The notes under the pieces: model-generated
What the model was told of the DNA's origin: nothing
Database searches by the model: none
What the model saw: the letters and a program-made list of their open reading frames with translations, nothing else
Program-made: the position numbers and the translations under genes
Part shown: in pieces, positions 31,650-40,841 of the stretch
Position numbering within the stretch: the stretch's first letter is position 1
Layout of the letters: each line of letters opens with the position of its first letter
Source: Pseudoalteromonas sp. T1lg48
GTDB taxonomy: Bacteria; Pseudomonadota; Gammaproteobacteria; Enterobacterales; Alteromonadaceae
Direction: 5' to 3'
Assembly: GCF_002964785.1 (NCBI RefSeq)
Contig: NZ_PQCC01000022.1
Coordinates: forward strand, 282,619 to 346,618
Length of the DNA stretch: 64,000 nucleotides

Positions 31650-31881
31650 GGATGATCTTAACCATGCGCGCTAGCTCTGGGTCCTTACATTGCTCATGGC
31701 CCATAAACCAAGCGAACAAATCTGGATCATCCGCCTCCAGCAAACGTTGAAACACCGCTTTGTCGTCATCATTTAAGGCATCATAGCCCTGCTCGACAAA
31801 TGGCATAAACAATACATCCAGCTCCAACATGCCGCGACGACATGCCCAACGTAAACGCGCCTTACTATCTAAATTCGCCAT
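31630..31881 (-). CDS. sdhE: FAD assembly factor SdhE
   Basis: Small soluble protein that promotes covalent flavinylation of SdhA and FrdA. The start is set at the ATG ending at 31881 (MANLDSKARLRWACRRGMLE) with AGAGGA upstream, giving 83 residues, the family's normal size; the longer frame adds 29 unconserved residues. The RGMLELD motif needed for flavinylation is present, as is the acidic segment EADDPDLFAWF. It is co-transcribed with the downstream cptA-like gene and divergent from ygfZ. Confidence 0.95.
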   Translation of the reverse strand: MANLDSKARLRWACRRGMLELDVLFMPFVEQGYDALNDDDKAVFQRLLEADDPDLFAWFMGHEQCKDPELARMVKIILDRVRV

Positions 31882-32025
31882 TGTTTTCCTCTCAATAGTC
31901 TGCTGCCCAGCAGTGTAGCAAAATCTCCTCCGGCACACAGCAATTTTACGCCAAGGCGCTGTCATCAAAGAAGTGCTTACGTTACACTAAGCACAGTAAT
32001 TGCTCGTGCACATAAGGAGTCATGC

Positions 32026-32931
32026 ATGTCCACTTTGTCGGTTTATAGCACCGATTACACCGCCATTTATGTTCATGGTGACGATGCGAAATCTTACCTG
32101 CAAGGCCAGTTGACGCAAGACGTTAACGACATAGATGCCAACACCTGGCGTTGGGCCGGTCACTGCAATGCCAAAGGCAAGCTGTGGGCCTGCTTTCGTA
32201 TTAGCCAGTATCAACAAGGCTATGTGCTTATTTGCTCAAATACCGAGGCAAAATTTGCCCTTGCCGAATTAAAGAAATACGCGGTCTTTAGTAAGGTTGA
32301 TATCGAACAACTCGATACCCAGGTCTTTGGGATGCTGGCGCCTAAAGCCGAGCTTGTTAGCCACTTAAATATCGACATCAGCGGCAATGCCCAGCAATGG
32401 CAAGAAAATTTAGTGTTGCTACTGGATGATCAGCGCGCCCTGTTTATCGGTGATAGCAGCGTCCTGCCCGAGCCGCAAAACAGCGATGAGTTTGCCTGCG
32501 CGCAAATAAAAGCCGGGGAGCCGAGCCTGAATACCGCCGCCATCGACGCCTATGTGCCGCAGATGGTGAACCTCCAGGCACTCGGTGGTATTAGTTTTAA
32601 TAAAGGCTGCTACACCGGCCAGGAAACCGTGGCGCGCATGAAATACCTTGGTAAAAACAAGCGTGCCATGTTTGTGCTTCGGGCTGAGCATGAGGGTGTG
32701 TTAGCACCCCAGCTCGATGAAGATCAAAACCCATTCGACTTAGAGCGCCAGGTTGGTGATAACTGGCGCCGAGCCGGCACACTTATCGCCCAAGCCAGCG
32801 CCAATGGCGAACTTTTTGGCCTCGCCGTGTTGCCAAATGATACTGAGCAAGATGTTCAGCTTCGCGCAAAACACGCTCCACAGGTGCTCTTCACCATTGC
32901 ACCTTTGCCTTACTCACTGACAGAAGATTAA
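32026..32931 (+). CDS. ygfZ: tRNA-modifying protein YgfZ (folate-binding, Fe-S linked)
   Basis: A 301-residue folate-binding protein related to the glycine-cleavage T-protein, needed for activity of some Fe-S enzymes including MiaB. The YgfZ/GcvT signature KGCYTGQETVARMKYLGK is at about residues 195-212. The N-terminal part has YLQGQLTQDVN and GHCNAKGKLWACFR. It is located near sdhE and nadB, as in many gammaproteobacteria. Followed 13 bp later by slyD on the same strand. Confidence 0.94.
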   Translation: MSTLSVYSTDYTAIYVHGDDAKSYLQGQLTQDVNDIDANTWRWAGHCNAKGKLWACFRISQYQQGYVLICSNTEAKFALAELKKYAVFSKVDIEQLDTQVFGMLAPKAELVSHLNIDISGNAQQWQENLVLLLDDQRALFIGDSSVLPEPQNSDEFACAQIKAGEPSLNTAAIDAYVPQMVNLQALGGISFNKGCYTGQETVARMKYLGKNKRAMFVLRAEHEGVLAPQLDEDQNPFDLERQVGDNWRRAGTLIAQASANGELFGLAVLPNDTEQDVQLRAKHAPQVLFTIAPLPYSLTED

Positions 32932-32944
32932 TCTGGAATACATT

Positions 32945-33430
32945 ATGAATATAGCTGACAATAAAGTCGTGACGATGCACTACAGTGTGGTCGACAAAGC
33001 GGACAACACCATAGACAACACCTTCGATGGCGAGCCTCTGGTATTTATCGTGGGTACTGGCTTTTTGATCCCTGGCCTTGAACAAGCGCTTCAGGGTAAA
33101 CAGGCCGGCGACACCTTTAGCGTCGAAGTTGAACCAAAAGACGGCTACGGTGAACGCCATGAGCAACTCATGCAAGCGGTACCAAAGGACATGTTCGAAG
33201 GCATGGATATTGAGGTTGGCATGCAGTTTCGTGCCACCACGGATGACGGCGAGCAAACGGTGATCATCGTCGATATCCAAGGCGAAGACGTGATCGTTGA
33301 CGGTAACCACCCGCTAGCCGGCGTTGCCTTGAAGTTCGACGTTGAAGTGGTTGATGTTCGTGATGCTACCGCCGAAGAGCTGGCACATGGTCATGTGCAT
33401 GGTGCTGGCGGCTGCGGCCACGATCACTAA
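32945..33430 (+). CDS. slyD: FKBP-type peptidyl-prolyl isomerase SlyD
   Basis: Cytoplasmic proline isomerase and chaperone that delivers nickel to hydrogenase in E. coli. At 161 residues it has the FKBP domain split by the IF chaperone insert (DGYGERHEQLMQAVPKDMF, about 67-120). The core motif GTGFLIPGLEQAL is followed by HPLAGVALKFDV. The tail is short (HGHVHGAGGCGHDH) with five histidines and one cysteine, smaller than the E. coli metal-binding tail, so metal capacity is probably reduced. A terminator follows. Confidence 0.93.
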   Translation: MNIADNKVVTMHYSVVDKADNTIDNTFDGEPLVFIVGTGFLIPGLEQALQGKQAGDTFSVEVEPKDGYGERHEQLMQAVPKDMFEGMDIEVGMQFRATTDDGEQTVIIVDIQGEDVIVDGNHPLAGVALKFDVEVVDVRDATAEELAHGHVHGAGGCGHDH

Positions 33431-33446
33431 CAAAGCGTTTTAGCTA

Positions 33447-33475
33447 CAAAAAAGGACGCAGATGCGTCCTTTTTA
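33447..33475. terminator. Intrinsic terminator after slyD
   Basis: A-run, stem AAGGACGCA-ga-TGCGTCCTT, then T-run. It is positioned just after slyD (plus) and just before the convergent stop of the next gene at 33484, so it works in both directions. Confidence 0.9.
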
Positions 33476-33483
33476 CCTTACGT

Positions 33484-33918
33484 TCATGAATGCCTTAGCA
33501 AGTGCTTATTGATGGCCTCGGCCAATTGCTCGGCATCATTACTGCCGACGCGAAAAAAGGTGCCATCTTGGAGCTCAATGGCCACCGCGGCAAAGCCGTT
33601 GGCACTGTAGACCCAACCATCATGGGTGATGCGAATACCAATACCGTGACGAAACGAGTTACTGACTACGGCCACGGACTTGATTTCACTAAAGGCTAAA
33701 CGCTTTTTCGCAATTCCCGGGCCAAAAAACCATTCCACCCCTTGCTCGTCCACTCGCACCGTCAGGCCATGAAATAAGAAGGCACAAAGCGCCAGGATGG
33801 CCGCAAACAACAACATGGGGCCATCGCTGCCCATCAGGTAAAACGCCATACCGACAAAGGTGCCGATCCACAGGATAATGGCCAAAATAGCCCAGGCATA
33901 CTGTTTATGCTGATACAT
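33484..33918 (-). CDS. Small membrane protein with a PH-like domain, function unknown
   Basis: A 144-residue protein. Two hydrophobic segments (about 10-28 and 34-52) anchor it in the inner membrane. The rest is a beta-rich cytoplasmic segment (VRVDEQGVEWFFGPGIAKKRLAFSEIKSV...ELQDGTFFRVGSNDAEQLAEAI) that looks like the bacterial PH domain found in small membrane proteins of unknown role. It is 15 bp after the DUF481 gene on the same strand and may be co-transcribed. I do not recognise a specific family. Confidence 0.75.
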   Translation of the reverse strand: MYQHKQYAWAILAIILWIGTFVGMAFYLMGSDGPMLLFAAILALCAFLFHGLTVRVDEQGVEWFFGPGIAKKRLAFSEIKSVAVVSNSFRHGIGIRITHDGWVYSANGFAAVAIELQDGTFFRVGSNDAEQLAEAINKHLLRHS

Positions 33919-33933
33919 AGAAATTAAACTCTT

Positions 33934-34761
33934 TTAGTTAAAACTGTAGACAAAGGTGGCACTCAACTCGGAGTCATAGGTGCGTTTTTGCGTCTCCGGT
34001 TTGGAGTTATAGCGATATAAGTAGGCAAACTTGAGCGATAACTGGCCCATGATCTGGCTAATTAAGGAGGTTTCCGACTTTAACCGTGAGTTTAACCCGG
34101 ATAGGGATTGTTCGGCACTAATAAACTGGTTAAAACGAGTGCGTTTGGATACCTTACGCTCCCACTGCAGGGCAAGACGCAAGAGGTAGCCGGTTACATC
34201 GCCATCGTTCTGCTCGACTTCGCCCTCGCCTTCAACCTCTTCAACATCCGCCTTAGACACATAGAGTCCCGGGCCAATATCAAAATCCACGGTATTTTTC
34301 ACACCCCGATACAGGCGGTTGCCGTATCCGGTTGCCACCGTGGCCTTATAGTCCAGACCGGAGAATTCATCGTCTTCATAGTCGCCGTACAAGAACAAGG
34401 AGGCGTTTTCGTTGCCCACTTTATAGTTGGATTGTCCGGAAACAAAAAAGCGCTGCGCGGAAATGGTTTCTTCGCCGGTTTCACCGTCAACATCGCGACG
34501 GTATAGGGAGTCGAATTTAAACTGGTTTCGCCAATGGGTGAAGTCCTGATAGACATTGGCGCGCAGTTTAAAGCTGGTCGAGTCGGTGTTGCCTTGGGTG
34601 ACGATAAAGCCAAACTCGGCATCACCATAGAACATTTCACCTTGGTGTATTTCATGGATCTCGGCATCCGTTAACTGTCCGTATTCGTGAAAGTCTTCAA
34701 ACGGATCCACCGCCCAACAACTCAAACTGCAACAACCAAGAAGGACTACCAAAAACCTCAT
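33934..34761 (-). CDS. DUF481 family outer membrane beta-barrel protein (YdiY-like)
   Basis: A 275-residue protein with a signal peptide at 1-17 (VLLGCCSLSCWA). The body is a run of amphipathic strands beginning GDAEFGFIVTQGNTDSTSF, the DUF481 hallmark, and ends in SATFVYSFN, an aromatic-ending strand typical of barrels (final residue Asn rather than Phe). DUF481 proteins include E. coli YdiY, reported as acid- or salt-induced; the function is not established. An acidic loop (VEEVEGEGEVEQNDGD) lies near residues 178-193. It lies between the PH-like gene and the yciU-like gene. Confidence 0.85.
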   Translation of the reverse strand: MRFLVVLLGCCSLSCWAVDPFEDFHEYGQLTDAEIHEIHQGEMFYGDAEFGFIVTQGNTDSTSFKLRANVYQDFTHWRNQFKFDSLYRRDVDGETGEETISAQRFFVSGQSNYKVGNENASLFLYGDYEDDEFSGLDYKATVATGYGNRLYRGVKNTVDFDIGPGLYVSKADVEEVEGEGEVEQNDGDVTGYLLRLALQWERKVSKRTRFNQFISAEQSLSGLNSRLKSETSLISQIMGQLSLKFAYLYRYNSKPETQKRTYDSELSATFVYSFN

Positions 34762-34770
34762 ACTGACTAA

Positions 34771-35085
34771 CTACTCTTTCCAAATAATGTGACAAAAAGG
34801 GGCATCCTGATCTCGGCTGATCAGTACCCGGGCAAAAACGATGTCTTCATTTTCCAGCTCCAGACCTATGGTCACTTCACTGTAGAATTCGGGCTCGATT
34901 TCCATCGCCACTATGCTCTGCCAGTCTTCACTCGGTTCACTTTCTTCAATAAAACCAAGCTCTTCTCTGTGAGCATTAAAGTCATCAATATCCTGTTCGC
35001 TCAAATGCTCGGGGGCGAGCTCTAAAAACACTTCATAGGCGTGATGAGTGATCTCTTCGGCGCTATATAATCTGGGTCCGGACAT
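34771..35085 (-). CDS. yciU: DUF440 family protein, putative dsDNA mimic (YciU-like)
   Basis: Start at the ATG ending at 35085 (MSGPRLYSAEEIT), giving 104 residues, the family size; the upstream extension is unconserved. The protein is very acidic. It shares with E. coli YciU the pattern AYEVFLELAPEHLSEQDIDDFN, EDWQSIV, EPEFYSEVTIGL, DIVFARVLISRD and the final CHIIWKE. HI1450, the family's structural representative, is a proposed double-stranded DNA mimic that binds HU. 9 bp precede the DUF481 gene. Confidence 0.85.
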   Translation of the reverse strand: MSGPRLYSAEEITHHAYEVFLELAPEHLSEQDIDDFNAHREELGFIEESEPSEDWQSIVAMEIEPEFYSEVTIGLELENEDIVFARVLISRDQDAPFCHIIWKE

Positions 35086-35147
35086 GCTGGCTTCTTTGTT
35101 ACTCTTGTTTGAACCGATAATAACAAAAGTTATGGGCAATGTGCATA

Positions 35148-35411
35148 GGGTCTGTTTATCTTTGCTGTTTACTTTATGTTCAATCTAAACGCATTCTGAT
35201 CACGACGCTCGTTATGATGCATAGTCATTCTATGTTCATAGCGAGTAACACAGAGCAGGATGCGTTTAGATGAACCCGTAGGGCAGCGCTTGTAGCGCAT
35301 TTCTACTGTGTTGTTACATGTTTATGTAGAATAACTACACCACACATGTGCCGCCTTGTATAAATTCACTACAAACTGCTGCAGAAACAAACAACAAAGG
35401 TCAACAGACCC
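35148..35411. mobile_element. MITE-like element, 264 bp, non-coding
   Basis: Ends are imperfect terminal inverted repeats of about 25 bp, both beginning GGGTCTGTT (left GGGTCTGTTTATCTTTGCTG; right, read inward, GGGTCTGTTGACCTTTGTTG). The left half carries a large imperfect palindrome, ATCTAAACGCATTCTG to CAGGATGCGTTTAGAT, enclosing CTCGTTATGATGCATAG / CTATGTTCATAGCGAG. No open frame. No clear target-site duplication is visible. It is likely the shortened derivative of an insertion sequence elsewhere in the genome. It fills most of the 35086-35461 intergenic stretch. Confidence 0.7.
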
Positions 35412-35426
35412 AACCATACGACCAAT

Positions 35427-35453
35427 AAAAAGCCGGGAAATTCCCGGCTTTTT
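35427..35453. terminator. Intrinsic terminator of the RND operon
   Basis: Perfect stem AAAAAGCCGGGAA / TTCCCGGCTTTTT. It is symmetric with A- and T-runs, so bidirectional. It sits right after the RND pump stop at 35462 (minus strand). Confidence 0.92.
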
Positions 35454-35461
35454 CATATTTT

Positions 35462-38400
35462 TTATTCTTGGGGGTTGGGGTCGATTCCGAGCTTGCGTTT
35501 AACCCCCTCACGCATATGCTGCACATAGGTGTAGAACAGGGGTACCAACAAGGTGCCGAACACGGTGGCGGCTATCATACCCGACATCACAGTGACACCT
35601 AGGGATACCCGACTGGCTGCACCGGCGCCGGTGGCCAGCACCAGAGGTAACACCCCTAATACAAATGATAAAGCGGTCATCAAGACGGCACGAAAACGCT
35701 GTTCGGCGGCGATTTTCGCGGCTTCTAAAATCCCCTTACCGGCGGCTCTTTGCTCCATGGCAAACTCGACGATAAGAATAGCGGTTTTCGTCGACATCCC
35801 GATCAACAATACAAAGCCAACCTGGGCATAAATATTATTGGTCATGCCGAGCATAAAGAGCGTACTCATGGAACCGAAAATCGCCAGCGGCACGGCGGCA
35901 ATAACCGAAAAGGGGATGGTCCAGCTTTCATACTGGGCAACCAGGAACAGGAACACAAACAACACGGCTAAACCAAACAGCACGCCGGCCACATCCCCTG
36001 CCATGATCTCCTGCCGGGTTTGCCCCGCCCAATCGAAGAGATACCCGTCCGGCAACTCAGCTGACAGCTCTTGCATCACCTTAATGGCATCCCCGGTTGA
36101 GTAACCCGGTGCGGCATTACCGGTCACACTGACACTGCGATACAGGTTAAAGTGATTCATGCTGGTTGGGCCAAGAATAGGTCGCAAGGTGGCAACCGTG
36201 GTCAAGGGCACCATGTCTCCCTGGCTGTTACGTACATAATAATACTGCAAGTCTTCGGGCTTGGCGCGATACTCGGCCTCGGCCTGAATATTCACCTGAT
36301 AGGTACGGCCAAACTGGTTAAAGTCATTGATATACAAGGAGCCTAACTGAGCCTGTAGGGTCAGGAAAATATTGCCTAGGGTGATCCCCTGAGCCTTTGC
36401 CTTGTTGCGGTCTACTTCCAGGAAGTATTGTGGCGCGTTGGCACGGAAGGTACTGAATACGCTTTGCAACTCGGGTCGTGAATTGGCCTCGTAAATCAAG
36501 CCATTCATCACCCCGGCCAGTTCGGCAGGGTCACGACCTTCGGAGTCGAGCAAGCGATATTCAAAGCCGGAACTGGCGCCCAGACCCGGGATCGGCGGTA
36601 CGTTAAAGACCATGGCCTGCGCATCAGGTAATGCCCAGAGCTGCCCCTGTAAACGGCTAATGATTTGATTTAATCCTAATTCCGGCGTGGTGCGCTCTTC
36701 CCAGTCTTTGAGCACGACAATGCCCAAGGCGTTATTGGAGCCAGCGCCACCCAGTAGAGAGAATCCCGAGACACCAACAAAATCCTCGGTCGCCGGGTCC
36801 TGGCCTATGATATCACCTATTTTTTGCACCACCTTATCGGTCCGGCCTAGGGAGGCCGCATCGGGAAGCTGAATATCGACAAACACGAAACCCTGGTCTT
36901 CCGGTGGCACAAAACCCGTGGGCACATTTTTAGCCAACCAGCCGGTTGCCACAAACAGCACCACGACGATAATACCGATACGACCGGCACGCTTAAGCAA
37001 AAAGCCGACTATTCCGGTATAGCCCTTGGTCGAGCTGGTGATCACATTTTCAAACGGACGTAACCATTTTATCGGCTTCATCTTCTCGGCACTAAGTAGC
37101 AAGGTACAGAGCGCCGGGCTCAGGGTGAGTGCGTTCACCGAGGAAATCAGTACCGCAAACGAGATGGTCACCGAAAACTGTTTGTACAGCTCACCGGTGA
37201 TCCCCGGCATAAAGCCAACGGGCACAAATACCGCAAGTAAAACCAAGGTGGTAGCAACAATCGGCCCGCCAACTTGAGACATGGCCTTATAAACGGCATC
37301 TTTAATAGGTAACTTCTCTTCACGCAAAATGCGCTCGACGTTTTCAATAACGATTATGGCGTCATCGACCACGATACCTATGGCCAGAACCAGACCAAAT
37401 AAGGTGATCAGGTTAATGGAAAAGCCCATGGCCAACATGGCGGCAAAGGTGCCGATCAAGGACACGGGAATCGCCACGGTTGGAACCAGGGTTGCTCGCC
37501 AGTTCTGCAAGAATAAGAAAACCACTAAGATTACCAAGCCCACCGCTTGAAACAGGGTGACCTTTACTTCTTCAATGGAGCGGTTGATGAACTTGGTGGT
37601 GTCATAGGGAATCTTATACTCAAGCCCCTCGGGAAACTGCTTTGACAGGTCCTTCATCAGCGCTTTGACCTTTTCTGCCACTTCCGTCGCATTGGCCTCG
37701 TTAAGCTGATAGATAACGATAAAGCCGGTGTCTTGTTGGTTGAGCTTGGCGGTTCCGGCGTAACTTTGCGCACCCCGCTCAATGCGGGCGATATCATTTA
37801 AACGAACAAAATCACCATCCAGATTGGAGCGGATAATGGTTTCACCAAATTCCTTGGGGGTTATAAAGCGTCCCTGTGCTTGAATGGCATATTCGAACTG
37901 TTGGTTGGGCAACGCCGGAGAGGCACCCAGTTTACCTGCGGCAACCAAGGTGTTCTGTTCCTCTAGGGCGGTTTTAACTTCCACCACGGTCACCCCAAGG
38001 GAAGCCATTTTATCTGGCTTTAACCAGATACGCATGGAGTAGGTTAGATCCCCCATCACCTCTGCCGAGGCAACGCCTGGAATACGGCTCAAGGGCTCGG
38101 TTATATAGTTAGTGGCATAGTTACTTAAAAAGCTTGAGTCCATATCCGGGTTTTCTGAGTACAAACTCACGCCCATCAACATATTGCTCGACATCTTTTT
38201 CACCGACACGCCCTGACGACGTACTTCTTGCGGCAAGAAGGGCTCGGCCAGGGAGACCCTGTTTTGCACATTCACCTGGGCCATATCGGTATCGACACCG
38301 ACGTTAAAATACACGGTAATAATGGCCGAGCCATTGTTACTGGAAGTGGACTCGATATACATCATGCCTTCGACGCCATTGATCTTTTCTTCAATGGGTC

Positions 38401-38590
38401 GAATCACGGTTTCTTCAATGGTTTGGGCGCTAGCCCCGGGATAAATGGCGGTAACCTGAACCTGAGGAGGAGTAATTTGCGGGTACATGTTGACCGGCAA
38501 CTGAGTCATCGCAATTAGCCCGGCGAGGGTGATCACAATAGAGATCACCAAGGCCAATTTCGGTCTATAAATAAACGTCTTACTGATCAT
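35462..38590 (-). CDS. RND family efflux transporter, inner-membrane pump subunit (AcrB/MexF type)
   Basis: Proton-driven drug or solvent exporter of the HAE-1 family. At 1042 residues it has twelve membrane segments and two large periplasmic loops. The N-terminus is MISKTFIYRPKLALVISI. TM4 carries the proton-relay Asp pair in GIVVDDAIIVIENVERIL. The periplasmic porter motifs VQNRVSLAEPFLPQEV and NIFLTLQAQLGSLYINDFN are typical. The repeat TM region contains GFVLLIGMSTKTAILIVEFA. It lies 11 bp after the adaptor gene. No outer-membrane TolC-type gene is nearby, so a shared TolC is likely. Confidence 0.94.
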   Translation of the reverse strand: MISKTFIYRPKLALVISIVITLAGLIAMTQLPVNMYPQITPPQVQVTAIYPGASAQTIEETVIRPIEEKINGVEGMMYIESTSSNNGSAIITVYFNVGVDTDMAQVNVQNRVSLAEPFLPQEVRRQGVSVKKMSSNMLMGVSLYSENPDMDSSFLSNYATNYITEPLSRIPGVASAEVMGDLTYSMRIWLKPDKMASLGVTVVEVKTALEEQNTLVAAGKLGASPALPNQQFEYAIQAQGRFITPKEFGETIIRSNLDGDFVRLNDIARIERGAQSYAGTAKLNQQDTGFIVIYQLNEANATEVAEKVKALMKDLSKQFPEGLEYKIPYDTTKFINRSIEEVKVTLFQAVGLVILVVFLFLQNWRATLVPTVAIPVSLIGTFAAMLAMGFSINLITLFGLVLAIGIVVDDAIIVIENVERILREEKLPIKDAVYKAMSQVGGPIVATTLVLLAVFVPVGFMPGITGELYKQFSVTISFAVLISSVNALTLSPALCTLLLSAEKMKPIKWLRPFENVITSSTKGYTGIVGFLLKRAGRIGIIVVVLFVATGWLAKNVPTGFVPPEDQGFVFVDIQLPDAASLGRTDKVVQKIGDIIGQDPATEDFVGVSGFSLLGGAGSNNALGIVVLKDWEERTTPELGLNQIISRLQGQLWALPDAQAMVFNVPPIPGLGASSGFEYRLLDSEGRDPAELAGVMNGLIYEANSRPELQSVFSTFRANAPQYFLEVDRNKAKAQGITLGNIFLTLQAQLGSLYINDFNQFGRTYQVNIQAEAEYRAKPEDLQYYYVRNSQGDMVPLTTVATLRPILGPTSMNHFNLYRSVSVTGNAAPGYSTGDAIKVMQELSAELPDGYLFDWAGQTRQEIMAGDVAGVLFGLAVLFVFLFLVAQYESWTIPFSVIAAVPLAIFGSMSTLFMLGMTNNIYAQVGFVLLIGMSTKTAILIVEFAMEQRAAGKGILEAAKIAAEQRFRAVLMTALSFVLGVLPLVLATGAGAASRVSLGVTVMSGMIAATVFGTLLVPLFYTYVQHMREGVKRKLGIDPNPQE

Positions 38591-38601
38591 TGGAGACTCT
38601 C

Positions 38602-39789
38602 TTATTGTTTGTCGCTAAGGGTGCCGGTTTTTTTGTCGATCTGCTTTGGCACCGGCTGCACGGTAATACCGGAACGCACTTTTTGTAAGCCTTCAACAAT
38701 GACTCGCTCTCCTTGCTCGAGCCCAGACTCAACGACCCACATGGCATCGATGCGACGCCCTAATTTCACCAGGCGCTGCGCCACTGTATTGTCGTCTTTC
38801 ACCACCAACACAAAGTTACCCTGCTGATTCACCTGCACCGCCGCTTGCGGCACCAAGGCTTGCTTCTGCTTTTCTTTACTTTCGACAATCAGGGTAACAA
38901 ACAGGCCCGGCATCACTATGCCGTCCGGGTTAGCAAACTTGGCGCGCAGCTCCACCGTCCCCGTGCTGCGATCGATTTTGGTATCGGCAAAGTCGAGCTC
39001 GCCGTTTTGTGCAAAATCAGTGTTGTTTGGCAGACGCAGAGCCAAGTCTAATTGCACCTTACTGGGATCGGCGTTTTTCTGCTGTTGCTGCTGTTGATAG
39101 GTAATATAGTCCGCTTCCTCTACCTGGAAGTTGACGTAGATAGGGTCGATGTCTGTTAACTCGGCCAACGAACCTGAGTTAGGGCCCACGATATTACCGA
39201 CATCGTAATTCACTTTACCGATGCGGCCGCTAAAGGGGGCGTGGATTTCGGTATAACCCAGGTTCAATTGAGCCTTTTCCAACCCGGCCTCACTGGCTTT
39301 AACCGCTGCCAAAGCCTGGTTATAGTTGGTTTCTAGCTTGTCTAAATCGGCGGCAGAAATAAATCCATCCGCGGCAATTTCACGCCCGCGCTTAAGATCG
39401 CGCTCTGCCCTTTCGGCAATGGCTTTATTGCTGCGCAAGGTGGCTTCCAGTTCGCTGACGCTGGCACGGTATTCCGAAGGATCAATCTTTAACAGCAACT
39501 GCCCTTTTTCAACTTGAGCCCCCTCAATAAAGGTGCGCTCAATTAGCTCCCCGGAAACCCGCGCCTGAATATTGGCTTCCTGATAAGCCTCGGTGCGAGC
39601 CACAAATTCACGATATTGACCTATTTCTTCTACTTGAACATCATAAACCGATACTGCAGGAGCAGGAGCATTTTGATTAGCGACTGGTTTTTCCGAGCAA
39701 GCTTGCACCAATGTTAACGCGGCACCAGTAAGTGCCACGGCTAAGATCTTCTTTGTAAATGAACTTTTCTTCGAAGGTACGCCAAGCAT
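38602..39789 (-). CDS. RND efflux membrane-fusion adaptor lipoprotein
   Basis: Periplasmic adaptor linking the RND pump to an outer-membrane channel. It has 395 residues. The N-terminal signal ends VALTGAALTLVQAC, a lipobox, so it is anchored to the inner membrane by a lipid. Order: beta-barrel and lipoyl half-motifs (EANIQARVSGELIERTFIEGAQVEKGQLLLKID), an alpha-helical hairpin (about 105-175), the second lipoyl half (YTEIHAPFSGRIGKV), then barrel and membrane-proximal domains. The ribosome site GGAGAGGGAG is strong. No adjacent regulator gene is present. A loose dyad GTAATC/GATTAC lies 40-60 bp upstream. Confidence 0.93.
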   Translation of the reverse strand: MLGVPSKKSSFTKKILAVALTGAALTLVQACSEKPVANQNAPAPAVSVYDVQVEEIGQYREFVARTEAYQEANIQARVSGELIERTFIEGAQVEKGQLLLKIDPSEYRASVSELEATLRSNKAIAERAERDLKRGREIAADGFISAADLDKLETNYNQALAAVKASEAGLEKAQLNLGYTEIHAPFSGRIGKVNYDVGNIVGPNSGSLAELTDIDPIYVNFQVEEADYITYQQQQQQKNADPSKVQLDLALRLPNNTDFAQNGELDFADTKIDRSTGTVELRAKFANPDGIVMPGLFVTLIVESKEKQKQALVPQAAVQVNQQGNFVLVVKDDNTVAQRLVKLGRRIDAMWVVESGLEQGERVIVEGLQKVRSGITVQPVPKQIDKKTGTLSDKQ

Positions 39790-40049
39790 ACTCCCTCTCC
39801 TCGATAGCTAATAATGATAAGCGCGCATGTAATCGCCGCAGAGATTACTTCAAGTCGACATCAATAGCGCCTCTCAGTTCTTTGAAAATATAGACTAATT
39901 TGTGACTTACTGTATTTATACTTAGATTATATAAATGGCATGTAAACGAACCTGTTTTTCAATAAATTACATGCTAACAATGAAGCTGCATAACAAAATG
40001 ACATGGCCAGCCCTTTGCGTTACATTGCTAGTGGTCAGAGGAGATAAGA

Positions 40050-40841
40050 ATGATAACGCTCAGCTTTAAAGAACAAGTGGCCCATGTCACCCTATCGCGA
40101 CCACAAAAGCGCAACGCCCTGAATTATGAGATGTTTAAACAGCTTGATAAGGCCATAAAAAGCATTAAGAAGCGCAAGGATATACGTGCCGTTATCCTCA
40201 ATGCCCAAGGTCAGGATTTTTGCAGCGGACTCGACGTAAAAGGTGTTATGGCCAAACCCCGTCAGGTGCTGTCTTTGTTATTTAAATGGTTACCGGGCAA
40301 CCAAAACCTGGCACAGCGAGTGACCTTAGGTTGGCAGTCACTAAATGTCCCTGTAATAGCCTTAATACAAGGGCGATGCTGGGGTGGTGGGATGCAAATT
40401 GCCCTCGGCGCCGATTTTCGCATTGCTACTAAAGACGCCAGCTTTGCTATTATGGAGGCGCGCTGGGGGTTATGTCCGGATATGGGCGCCAGTTTAATTG
40501 TTCCCGGTTTACTCAAAGCAGACGACTATCAACGCCTGGCTCTGACGGCACAACCAATCGAGGCGAGTGAAGCACATCGGCTTGGGCTTATCTCTGCTTT
40601 AGAGGAAAACCCTATGGCTGCGGCACAGCAACTGATTGCCGATATCAGCGAGCGCTCTCCCGATGCCATGGCCGCCATAAAGCGCCTGACCACCAGCGCC
40701 TATCGCCAAGGACATCGTCGTCAATTAGCGAAAGAAACCTGGTCACAGATACGCCTACTTATGTGTAAAAATACCCGCATCGCCATTAAAAACGCCAGCA
40801 GTGATAAACATTATGACTATCAAGATCGCCGCTCTTGGTAA
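40050..40841 (+). CDS. Enoyl-CoA hydratase/isomerase family protein (crotonase)
   Basis: A 263-residue protein. The crotonase fold is shown by HVTLSRPQKRNALNYEMF at residues 9-27, the oxyanion-hole segment FCSGLDVKG and the second oxyanion strand GRCWGGGMQIALGADFRIAT. The exact substrate is unclear; relatives in Alteromonadales are annotated as enoyl-CoA hydratases outside the fad operons. The expected catalytic Glu region reads IMEARWGLCPDMGAS. The 3' end overlaps the next gene (lrgA-like) by about 29 bp, implying translational coupling. Upstream 39790-40049 is an AT-rich divergent promoter region with no gene. Confidence 0.88.
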   Translation: MITLSFKEQVAHVTLSRPQKRNALNYEMFKQLDKAIKSIKKRKDIRAVILNAQGQDFCSGLDVKGVMAKPRQVLSLLFKWLPGNQNLAQRVTLGWQSLNVPVIALIQGRCWGGGMQIALGADFRIATKDASFAIMEARWGLCPDMGASLIVPGLLKADDYQRLALTAQPIEASEAHRLGLISALEENPMAAAQQLIADISERSPDAMAAIKRLTTSAYRQGHRRQLAKETWSQIRLLMCKNTRIAIKNASSDKHYDYQDRRSW

